Source: Nocardiopsaceae bacterium (GTDB lineage: Bacteria; Actinomycetota; Actinomycetes; Streptosporangiales; Streptosporangiaceae). Taken from it: a DNA stretch of 10,632 nucleotides. The translations under genes were made by a program, and so were the position numbers. The stretch covers positions 1-10,632 of the forward strand of contig JAIRTY010000699.1 of NCBI GenBank assembly GCA_031254715.1. The letters run 5' to 3'. Of this stretch, positions 5,752 through 10,632 are shown piece after piece (position 1 is the first letter of the stretch; the number at the start of each line of letters is the position of its first letter). The notes beneath the pieces are model-generated. The model was not told the origin of the DNA, made no database searches, and was given only the letters and a program-made list of their open reading frames with translations.

Positions 5752-6513
5752 TCAGGTGCCGAACCGGCGGTGCCGCGCCGCGTAGGAACGGAGCGCGCGC
5801 AGGAAATCCACCCGGCGGAAGGCGGGCCAGTAGGCGTCGCAGAAGTAGTACTCCGAGTGGGCGCTCTGCCAGAGCAGGAACCCGGACAGCCGCTGCTCCC
5901 CGGAGGTCCTGATCACCAGGTCCGGATCCGGCTGGCCGGCGGTGTACAGGTGCTCGGCGATGTGCTCGACGTCGAGGATCTCGGCCAGTTCCTCGATGCT
6001 GGTGCCCTTGCTGGCCTGCTCGAGCAGCAGCGACCGCACCGCGTCCGCGATCTCGCGCCGGCCGCCGTAGCCCACGGCCACGTTGACCTGCAGCCCGGGG
6101 CTGCCGCCCGCCGCCTCAGCCGCGTCCTTGAGCAGGGCGGCGGTCTCCGCCGGCAGCAGGTCGAGCGCGCCGACCAGCTTGATGCGCCAGTTCTCCGCGG
6201 CCAGCCGCCGGATGGTCTGCTCGATGATTCCCAGCAGCGGGTCAAGCTCCCGGGCGGGCCGGGCCAGGTTGTCGGTGGACAGCAGCCAGAGGGTGACCAC
6301 CTCGACGCCCGCCTGGCGGCACCACTGGAGCAGCTCGAAGATCTTGTCGGCGCCCTTCTGGTAGCCGCCGCTGACATCCGGCAGCCCGGCCCAGGTCGCC
6401 CAGCGGCGGTTGCCGTCGCACATGACGCCGACATGCCGGGGGATCGCCTGCGGGGAGAGCGAAGCCTCGAGCCTGTGCTCGTACAGCCGGTAGACGAGGT
6501 CGCGGAGCCTCAT
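5752..6513 (-). CDS. uppS: Isoprenyl transferase (cis-prenyltransferase, UppS family)
   Basis: The 253-residue enzyme condenses isopentenyl diphosphate in cis onto an allylic diphosphate, making lipid-carrier precursors at the cytosolic side of the membrane. Motifs: HVGVMCDGNRRWA (27-39) with catalytic Asp33, LWLLSTDNLARP (75-86), NVAVGYGGRREI (144-155), DLVIRTSGEQRLSGFLLWQ (198-216) and YYFCDAYWPAF (222-232). LLSTDNL, instead of the FSTENW of undecaprenyl diphosphate synthases, resembles mycobacterial Rv1086, the short-chain Z,E-farnesyl diphosphate synthase, so the product may be short. ATG 6513 gives an MRLRDLVY start like homologues, with GAGGG about 9 nt upstream. ATG 6522 (256 residues) is an alternative but directly abuts that GAGGG. 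It precedes PhoH on the same strand but is separated by 239 bp with hairpins. Confidence 0.93.
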   Translation of the reverse strand: MRLRDLVYRLYEHRLEASLSPQAIPRHVGVMCDGNRRWATWAGLPDVSGGYQKGADKIFELLQWCRQAGVEVVTLWLLSTDNLARPARELDPLLGIIEQTIRRLAAENWRIKLVGALDLLPAETAALLKDAAEAAGGSPGLQVNVAVGYGGRREIADAVRSLLLEQASKGTSIEELAEILDVEHIAEHLYTAGQPDPDLVIRTSGEQRLSGFLLWQSAHSEYYFCDAYWPAFRRVDFLRALRSYAARHRRFGT

Positions 6514-6525
6514 TCGCACCATCCC

Positions 6526-6539
6526 TCACCATAAGGTGA
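6526..6539 (-). promoter_or_regulatory. uppS -10 region within an inverted repeat
   Basis: On the minus strand TATGGT (6533-6528) fits an actinobacterial -10 and would start transcription a few bases before or within the annotated uppS start region. It lies inside the dyad TCACC-ATAA-GGTGA (6526-6539), so a bound repressor would cover the promoter. No clear -35 was found. A very short or absent leader would favour the first ATG (6522) or GTG 6519. Confidence 0.35.
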
Positions 6540-6584
6540 CGTATTCCCGGCTGCGTGCCTGCGCAAGAACCGTATCCAAGATTT

Positions 6585-6624
6585 TGCCCGGAGGAGGCCA
6601 GGTCATCCCGGCCCCCTCCGGGCA
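6585..6624 (-). terminator. Strong hairpin downstream of pckA
   Basis: TGCCCGGAGG (6585-6594) pairs with CCTCCGGGCA (6615-6624). After one A-C mismatch, GGCC (6596-6599) pairs with GGCC (6610-6613), leaving a 10-nt loop. That is 14 base pairs starting 17 nt after the pckA stop. On the minus strand it is followed by AAAATC rather than a U-run. It is the best terminator in the window and separates pckA from uppS. Confidence 0.65.
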
Positions 6625-6641
6625 GCTGCAGGCCAGCGGGC

Positions 6642-8177
6642 TCAGGCGATGGCGTCGACGAGGGCGGCGTCCAGCCCGGCGAAGGAGGTGAGGTACTCCT
6701 TGCGCTCCCGCTTCATCCGGTCGGCCATCGCCTCGTACTCAGCCAGCCGGCCGAGCCGCTGGTAGAGCCGGCGCGGCTGCAGGATCTCGAGGTCGTCGAC
6801 GCCGGGCACGGAGCCGGCGACCTGGTAGCCGAAGTCCTGGTCGTCGGCCCAGGTGATCGTCTCGGTCGCGATGGCCTCGACGATCGCGGACGAGACCGGG
6901 ATCCTGACCTTCTTCGAGTCCGGGTTGTCCTCGCCGCCGCCGACCCGGCCGGTGTTGAGCACGTACGCCTGCAGCGGGTGGGCTTCCAGCAGCTCCAGCA
7001 TCCGGTTGCCCATGTCCGCCATGTTCCGCGGGAAGAACGGGTTGGTGCCGGGCACGCGCAGGAACTTGCCCTCCTCGTCCTTGCCCCCGGCGGAGGTCCC
7101 GGTGGTCTCCCCGAGCATGAAGTAGGCGGCCGCCTGCGCCGGGCTCAGTCTCGCCACCCCGGGCACGATGTTCTCGTTCCGGTTCAGGATCAGCAGGAAC
7201 TCCGCGGCCGGGATCTCGGTCGCCGGCCATGGGTCGACGTAGGAGAACGGCCAGGTAGTCCGCCCGTTCTTGGTGTACGAGGTGTCGAAGAAGTCGACCG
7301 TGCCGGTCTCGTCCACCGACACGTTCTCCAGGTAGGCCGCCGGCCGGGTGGTCGCCCGGTAGATGGCGGGCTCATACCGCGGGTCGAGCCCGAATGTCTT
7401 GGCGAAGCAGCCGTTCTCGGTCGCGTACACGCGCCCGTCCGGCATCAGCCCGACGAAGTCGTCCTGCGCGGGCTTGCTGCCCAGCTGGGTGGTGAAGGTG
7501 GTGGTGGTCTTGCCGGTACCGGAGAGGCCGACGATCAGCACGCACCGGGGCCGCCCGCCGGCCGGGATCACCTTGCAGCCGGCGTGCAGCGCCAGCCCGC
7601 CGCGCCCGTAGACGATGTTGTTCCACATCCGGAGCCCGCCCTTCTTGGACTCACCGAAGTAGTCCGAGTTCAGGACCCGGGTGACATTGGCGGACAGGTC
7701 CACGGCGATCAGCCGGTCGTCCGGGTATCCGGGCGCGGGCAGGTTGGGGGTGTAGATGACGGTCGTGTCCGGCTCCCAGGCCGCCGGGTCATAGCCGTCC
7801 CCGGCCGGGTAGTAGAGCTGCTGCTGCATGCCGGCCACGTTGGCGTTCGCTGCTTCCATGACGAGCCGCGCCCTGGTGCGGAACGCGGGATCGGCGCCGA
7901 TGTAGCCGTCCACCACGACCATGTGGCAGCCGGCGATGTAAGCATCCTGGGCAGCGGCTACGCGGTCGAATTCCTCGCGGGTGATCGTCTGCCTGGTGGC
8001 ATTCGTGGAGTCATCGACCAGGAAGGTCGACCGGGTACTACGGGAATCAACGCGCGCCTTCACGGCGACATTGCCGAACTCCGTGAGCTGACTGTTCGGC
8101 ATTTTCTCCGATAGCTCGCGCAGGCGCTCAGCCGGCGGATTCCATTCCACTCTTGCGGCATTTATCTCGTGGCCCAC
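6642..8177 (-). CDS. pckA: Phosphoenolpyruvate carboxykinase (ATP), divergent form
   Basis: This 511-residue enzyme converts oxaloacetate and ATP to phosphoenolpyruvate, CO2 and ADP, the entry step of gluconeogenesis, in the cytosol. Signatures: RSTRSTFLVDD (48-56; in place of RSPKDK), YFGESKKG (173-180; substrate and metal-binding Tyr/Lys), LHAG (197-200; metal His), P-loop GLSGTGKT (217-224), QDDF (238-241; kinase-2 acidic pair), GCFAKT (256-261), LGETTGTSAGG (355-365) and LNTGRVGGG (407-415). The kinase core is ATP-type, but spacing and several motifs diverge from E. coli PckA (usually about 530-540 residues). Many actinomycetes use the unrelated-length GTP enzyme instead. GTG 8177 is the start, with GGAGGAG (8192-8186) 8 nt upstream. 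It stands alone, with a terminator behind it and a structured leader ahead. Confidence 0.9.
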   Translation of the reverse strand: MGHEINAARVEWNPPAERLRELSEKMPNSQLTEFGNVAVKARVDSRSTRSTFLVDDSTNATRQTITREEFDRVAAAQDAYIAGCHMVVVDGYIGADPAFRTRARLVMEAANANVAGMQQQLYYPAGDGYDPAAWEPDTTVIYTPNLPAPGYPDDRLIAVDLSANVTRVLNSDYFGESKKGGLRMWNNIVYGRGGLALHAGCKVIPAGGRPRCVLIVGLSGTGKTTTTFTTQLGSKPAQDDFVGLMPDGRVYATENGCFAKTFGLDPRYEPAIYRATTRPAAYLENVSVDETGTVDFFDTSYTKNGRTTWPFSYVDPWPATEIPAAEFLLILNRNENIVPGVARLSPAQAAAYFMLGETTGTSAGGKDEEGKFLRVPGTNPFFPRNMADMGNRMLELLEAHPLQAYVLNTGRVGGGEDNPDSKKVRIPVSSAIVEAIATETITWADDQDFGYQVAGSVPGVDDLEILQPRRLYQRLGRLAEYEAMADRMKRERKEYLTSFAGLDAALVDAIA

Positions 8178-8185
8178 AGTGCTTG

Positions 8186-8214
8186 CTCCTCCTTCTGGCG
8201 CGCTGGCAGCGCGC
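8186..8214 (-). promoter_or_regulatory. pckA ribosome site with adjacent leader hairpin
   Basis: GGAGGAG (8192-8186) is a strong ribosome-binding site. Five bases upstream in the mRNA, GCGCGCT (8198-8204) and AGCGCGC (8208-8214) form a 7-bp stem with a GGC loop. A 12-bp perfect palindrome GCAGCGCGCTGC lies further up at 8275-8286. The hairpin borders but does not include the site. Confidence 0.5.
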
Positions 8215-8331
8215 GCCTGACCCGGGCGGTCCCGCCGGGGCGCGGCTCGGTCGCCGCCCGAGAATCAGCCGCGGGCAGCGCGCTGCGCCAGACCATGCAG
8301 GATTCGAGGAGCATACCCAGGCATGGCCAGA

Positions 8332-8362
8332 ATTAAATATCCGGATCTGCGCCGCGCACCAA
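8332..8362 (-). promoter_or_regulatory. Candidate pckA promoter
   Basis: On the minus strand TTGGTG (8362-8357) is followed after 17 bp by TATTTA (8339-8334), overlapping TTTAAT (8337-8332). It sits in a locally AT-rich island within very GC-rich DNA. It would give a leader of about 145-150 nt before GTG 8177. The hexamers match consensus only partly. The 318-bp spacer 8178-8495 contains no gene I can support. Confidence 0.4.
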
Positions 8363-8420
8363 AATCAGCCGGTCTCCGCGTGCCAGCCGGCAGGTACAGG
8401 GACGCGTTTCTCACGGATTT

Positions 8421-8454
8421 GGTTTAGACCTTTGGTATAAACCCTTTCCGGAAA
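8421..8454. promoter_or_regulatory. Near-perfect 23-bp dyad plus adjacent 10-bp palindrome
   Basis: GGTTTAGACC (8421-8430) and GGTATAAACC (8434-8443) are inverted arms matching at 9 of 10 positions around TTT. Next to them TTTCCGGAAA (8445-8454) is a perfect palindrome. They lie about 60 bp upstream of the candidate pckA -35 and 40 bp after the preceding gene. An operator for pckA or a secondary terminator are both possible. Confidence 0.5.
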
Positions 8455-8456
8455 TT

Positions 8457-8491
8457 CCGCGCCGGCAGGGAGCTTTTCTGTCCCGGCGCGG
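8457..8491 (-). terminator. Hairpin just after the RHH-like gene
   Basis: CCGCGCCGG (8457-8465) and CCGGCGCGG (8483-8491) form a perfect 9-bp stem with a 17-nt loop, starting 4 nt after the stop codon of the upstream minus-strand gene. No U-tract follows. It is a probable terminator for that gene. Confidence 0.5.
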
Positions 8492-8495
8492 CCCG

Positions 8496-9152
8496 CTAGG
8501 ACGCCTGCGGGCCGCCCGCCCGCACCTGCTCCACCTGGCGGAGCGCTTCGCGCAGTTCCCCGAGCCACGACTCCTCGTGCTCGCCGACCAGTCGCACGCA
8601 CCAAGCCAGCGCGTCGCTGCGGCTGCGGGCGACCCCCGCATCGACAAGGGTGTCGAGGACGCGGCGCTCCGACTGCCGGAGCCGGGTCATCACCGGAGCC
8701 GACAGTGTGGTGAACATCACTTTCCGGCCCTCGCACAGCACGCCCCACGAGACCTTGCGCCCGAACATCCGCTCCACCTCGCGGGCGATCTCGATCCGGG
8801 CGTCGCGGGTGTCCTCGCGGAACCGCCGGGCCCGTCCCAGCGCCGCGGCGGATGCCTCGGCATCGGAGCGCCCGGCGGCACCCGCCTCGCCCGCGGCCTC
8901 GCCCGCGGTCTTGCCCGAGGTCTTGCCCTCGGTCGCGCCTCCGCCGCCCGCTGGCGCTGCGCCGCCACCGTCCCCGGCCGCCCCGTCCGGCTCGGCCGCG
9001 GTCCCCGGCAGGTGCCCGATGACCGTGATCTCCTCGCGGTCCACCTGGATCTCGGGCGGGCCGGTGAACCACTCATCCGGCACCCGCCCGGCGAACCACC
9101 CGCGCAACTCCTCGGCCAGCCCGGGCGACGCCGCCCGTTCCTCTGTACTCAT
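8496..9152 (-). CDS. Conserved actinobacterial protein of unknown function with ribbon-helix-helix-like C-terminal segment
   Basis: This 218-residue protein resembles a conserved but uncharacterised actinobacterial family: N-terminal LRGWFAGRVPDEWFTGPPEI (17-35) and VDREEITVIGHLPG (38-50), then a C-terminal FREDTRDARIEIAREVERMFGRKVSWG block. Residues 154-190 (VMTRLRQSERRV, LDTLVDAGVARSRSDALAWCV) have the strand-helix-helix pattern and SRSDAL turn of CopG/MetJ-type DNA-binding domains. That is inference; HHpred would test it. Residues 51-104 are a Gly/Ala-rich low-complexity linker with 4-residue GKTS/GKTA/GEAA repeats, probably an expansion in this strain. ATG 9152 has no Shine-Dalgarno sequence and is probably leaderless. 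A perfect palindrome begins at its start codon, suggesting autoregulation. No signal peptide or membrane segment is visible. It is not obviously linked to pckA downstream. Confidence 0.82.
   Translation of the reverse strand: MSTEERAASPGLAEELRGWFAGRVPDEWFTGPPEIQVDREEITVIGHLPGTAAEPDGAAGDGGGAAPAGGGGATEGKTSGKTAGEAAGEAGAAGRSDAEASAAALGRARRFREDTRDARIEIAREVERMFGRKVSWGVLCEGRKVMFTTLSAPVMTRLRQSERRVLDTLVDAGVARSRSDALAWCVRLVGEHEESWLGELREALRQVEQVRAGGPQAS
8884..8931 (-). repeat. 12-bp tandem repeat in the linker of the RHH-like gene
   Basis: Four 12-bp units run from 8884 to 8931. The first two (GCCTCGCCCGCG) are identical; the next two are GTCTTGCCCGAG and GTCTTGCCCTCG. In protein they make the GKTS-GKTA-GEAA-GEAG run. 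The unit keeps the frame. Confidence 0.85.
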
Positions 9153-9187
9153 GTAATTATGATTACACGCCAGCTCACCGCTGGCAA
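9150..9187 (-). promoter_or_regulatory. Promoter and operator-like palindromes at the RHH-like gene start
   Basis: TGTAAT-TATG-ATTACA (9152-9167 on plus) is a perfect 6-bp inverted repeat whose first base is part of the start codon. A second dyad, GCCAGC-TCACC-GCTGGC, follows at 9169-9185. On the minus strand TTGCCA (9187-9182) lies 16 bp before TAATCA (9165-9160), with TGTAAT and CATAAT overlapping it, so the -10 would fall in the first palindrome. The AT-rich block stands out sharply from its surroundings. Confidence 0.55.
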
Positions 9188-9225
9188 GAGGCCCGTCTCA
9201 GCCCCTCCCCGGCGGCAAGCAGCCG

Positions 9226-9270
9226 GGCACGCAGGCCCGGGGCACGCAGGCCCGGGGCACGCGGGCCCGG
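9226..9270. repeat. Intergenic 15-bp tandem repeats
   Basis: GGCACGCAGGCCCGG occurs at 9226-9240 and 9241-9255 exactly, and at 9256-9270 with one change (GGCACGCGGGCCCGG). A fourth unit at 9271 decays. The array lies in the 255-bp spacer after the NlpC/P60 gene, outside any supported coding frame. Confidence 0.9.
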
Positions 9271-9322
9271 GGCACGGACGCCGGGACGGCGGGCCGGGGC
9301 CGCGCAGGACTGGAGCGGGCAG

Positions 9323-9341
9323 GCCCCGGGCGGCAGGCCCG
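9323..9341 (-). terminator. Possible terminator of the NlpC/P60 gene
   Basis: CCCGGGC (9323-9329) and GCCCGGG (9335-9341) form a 7-bp all-GC stem with a 5-nt loop, about 66 nt after the NlpC/P60 stop. No U-tract follows. The surrounding GC-rich repeats make chance pairing likely, so support is weak. Confidence 0.3.
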
Positions 9342-9344
9342 GGC

Positions 9345-9388
9345 CGGGAGAGAGCCGGCTTGGGCCAGGAGAGAGCGCCGGCTTGGGC
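9345..9388. repeat. Imperfect direct repeat of 21/23 bp
   Basis: A unit beginning GGAGAGAG and ending GCCGGCTTGGGCC occurs at 9345-9365 and 9366-9388. The second copy has two extra bases (GC) after GGAGAGAGC. It is noncoding and lies between the terminator candidate and the NlpC/P60 stop. Confidence 0.8.
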
Positions 9389-9407
9389 CGGGAGCTGGCC
9401 CGGAGCG

Positions 9408-10616
9408 TCAGCCGACCGGGGAGGCTGCCGCGCGGGTGGCCAGCACCGGGGCCACCGCGACCGCGCCGGCGAACGCGCTGCCCGACAACTGGGCTGGCAC
9501 GACCTGGACCCGCATCCCCGGCTGCGGCGCCTGGAGCATCATGCCCTTGCCGAGGTAGATGGCGACGTGCGAGATGTACCCGGGCGCCGTCGGGTCGGTC
9601 CGGTAGAAGAGCAGGTCACCGGGCTGGAGGCGGCTCATGGGCACGGCCGGGCCGGTCCGCGCCTGGTCCGCCGCGACCCGCGGCATGCCCACCCCGGCCC
9701 GGGCGAACGCCCATTGCACCAGCCCGGAGCAGTCGAACTGGCTCGGCCCGGCGGCCCCCCACACGTACGGCATGCCCACCCGGCTCAGCGCGGCATGCAG
9801 CATCACCGAGGTCTGCCGCGGGGTGAGCGCGGCGCCGGACGACGCGGCCAGGGCGCGGCCCGGCCGGCCGGATGACCCCGCCGCGCCCCGCTGCCCGGCC
9901 GTCCTCATCCCCGGCACCGGTCCCGCGAGCTGCTCCACGTGCGTGCCGCGGCGCAGCATCTTGTGGAGCCGGGCCCGGAGCCGGGCGGGCCGGGCGTGCG
10001 GCGCGCTGACCAGGATCGCGTTCCCGAGCGGGAACCCCAGCGACCGCGCCACCGGGTGCGAGATCACCGCGTCCACGCCGCCGATGCCCACCGTGCCGAC
10101 CCCGCCGACCCGCAGCCCGAGCGTGCGCCGCCCGGCGACCCGGACGGTTCCGCCGAGCGGCACCCGGTCGTCCCGGCTCATGGTGTAGGAGATCGCGATA
10201 CGGCCGCCGGCGACGCTTCGCCACAGCGACTGCTTGGCCGCGGTTGGCCGGGCCGCGAACTGGCGGAACGCCATCGGGTCGACCCCGAGCACGGCTGTGA
10301 ACTTGCCGTTCACCCGGATCTGGGCGGCGTCGACCGGCTGCGCCGCGACCACCCCGGGCAGCCGCTGGACTGCCGCGGCGGTGGCCGCTGGCAGCGCTCG
10401 CTGGGACACGATCAGCAGGTCCGCCGACAGCCGCGGCGTCTTGGAGACCGCGGAACGGTTGGCTGCCAGCGGCCGCCCTGCGGCAGCAGGGGCCCGGCTG
10501 CCGCCGCCCCCCGGAACCGGCGACAGCGTGGCCTGGGCCGGCACGTCGGCGCTGGTGAGCAGGACAGCTATGGCGACGGCGGGCAGCGCGGCCGCCATCC
10601 GCATCGCCGCTCGCAC
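9408..10616 (-). CDS. Exported NlpC/P60 (C40) peptidase with FtsX/MacB-like N-terminal domain; 5' end uncertain
   Basis: The 402-residue protein should cleave peptidoglycan stem peptides outside the membrane. A hydrophobic signal (AAALPAVAIAVLL, 8-20) ending AQA (27-29) indicates export. The C-terminal NlpC/P60 domain (about 268-385) has VGMPYVWG (280-287), FDCSGLVQWAF with Cys296, LQPGDLLFY (330-338), ISHVAIYLG with His350, and MLQAPQPG with Gln362 at the third catalytic position, often His in the family. Residues 64-230 (LSADLLIV, LPGVVAAQPV, GVDPMAFRQF, VPLGGTVRV, FPLGNAILV) recall the extracellular core domain of FtsX/MacB-type permeases; this is inference. A Gly/Ser/Arg linker (about 232-262) joins the halves. 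The GTG at 10616 lacks a good ribosome site, and the frame is open to the window edge with ACG-GCA-CGC-CGG-CGG before it, so the real start may lie outside. A spacer of repeats follows the gene. Confidence 0.88.
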   Translation of the reverse strand: MRAAMRMAAALPAVAIAVLLTSADVPAQATLSPVPGGGGSRAPAAAGRPLAANRSAVSKTPRLSADLLIVSQRALPAATAAAVQRLPGVVAAQPVDAAQIRVNGKFTAVLGVDPMAFRQFAARPTAAKQSLWRSVAGGRIAISYTMSRDDRVPLGGTVRVAGRRTLGLRVGGVGTVGIGGVDAVISHPVARSLGFPLGNAILVSAPHARPARLRARLHKMLRRGTHVEQLAGPVPGMRTAGQRGAAGSSGRPGRALAASSGAALTPRQTSVMLHAALSRVGMPYVWGAAGPSQFDCSGLVQWAFARAGVGMPRVAADQARTGPAVPMSRLQPGDLLFYRTDPTAPGYISHVAIYLGKGMMLQAPQPGMRVQVVPAQLSGSAFAGAVAVAPVLATRAAASPVG

Positions 10617-10632
10617 CCGCCGGCGTGCCGTC

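Noticed and set aside
6555..8114. 519-codon plus-strand frame opposite pckA
   Set aside because: It mirrors pckA exactly and has no domain; pckA has all expected motifs.
9226..9270. CRISPR array
   Set aside because: Units are 15 bp, directly abutting, with no unique spacers and no cas genes.
8577..9875. 432-codon plus-strand frame across the RHH-like and NlpC/P60 genes
   Set aside because: It spans an intergenic repeat region and two minus-strand genes with recognisable domains; no motif of its own.

Overview
The window is very GC-rich (clearly above 65-70% by eye), with G/C-ending codons, GTG starts and purine-rich ribosome sites. The gene set (PIN-PhoH ATPase, DUF5941 membrane protein, short-chain-type cis-prenyltransferase, NlpC/P60 hydrolase) is that of an actinomycete (Actinomycetota), possibly of the Streptosporangiales or a related group; the family placement is a guess. 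No rRNA, tRNA, CRISPR array, transposase or phage gene was seen. This is mostly chromosomal housekeeping and envelope DNA, with some odd proteins.

Left part (1-2819). A minus-strand gene runs off the left edge (544 codons seen). It encodes a DUF5941-type membrane protein whose CDP-alcohol phosphatidyltransferase-like half has lost the catalytic aspartate motif and which carries three separate in-frame tandem-repeat arrays (units of 16, 5 and 11 residues). Divergent from it, 139 bp away, is an IspD/TarI-family cytidylyltransferase, apparently translated from a leaderless mRNA. A shortened CBS-domain protein converges on the cytidylyltransferase with only 4 bp between stop codons.

Middle part (3038-6513). 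Three minus-strand genes follow, in transcription order: a cis-isoprenyl diphosphate synthase, a PIN-PhoH ATPase and a membrane-anchored family-2 glycosyltransferase. PhoH and the glycosyltransferase are 30 bp apart and could be co-transcribed. Hairpins between the prenyltransferase and PhoH suggest these two are separate units.

Right part (6642-10632). A divergent ATP-type phosphoenolpyruvate carboxykinase has a long, hairpin-rich 5' region. Upstream of it lies a conserved actinobacterial protein of unknown function with a ribbon-helix-helix-like segment; its own start codon lies at the edge of a perfect palindrome, suggesting autoregulation. Last comes an exported NlpC/P60 peptidase (5' end possibly beyond the window) with an N-terminal half resembling the extracellular domain of FtsX/MacB-type permeases.

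Functionally, the cytidylyltransferase, DUF5941 protein, prenyltransferase, glycosyltransferase and NlpC/P60 protein all point to envelope polymer or lipid-carrier metabolism, but they are not one operon and any shared pathway is inference. A recurring theme is short tandem-repeat expansion: multiples of 3 bp in poorly constrained protein linkers, and similar GC-rich repeats in one intergenic spacer. I see no convincing wholly new multi-gene system. The best leads are the catalytically degenerate DUF5941 protein with its repeats, the putative RHH autoregulator, and the permease-domain/NlpC fusion.
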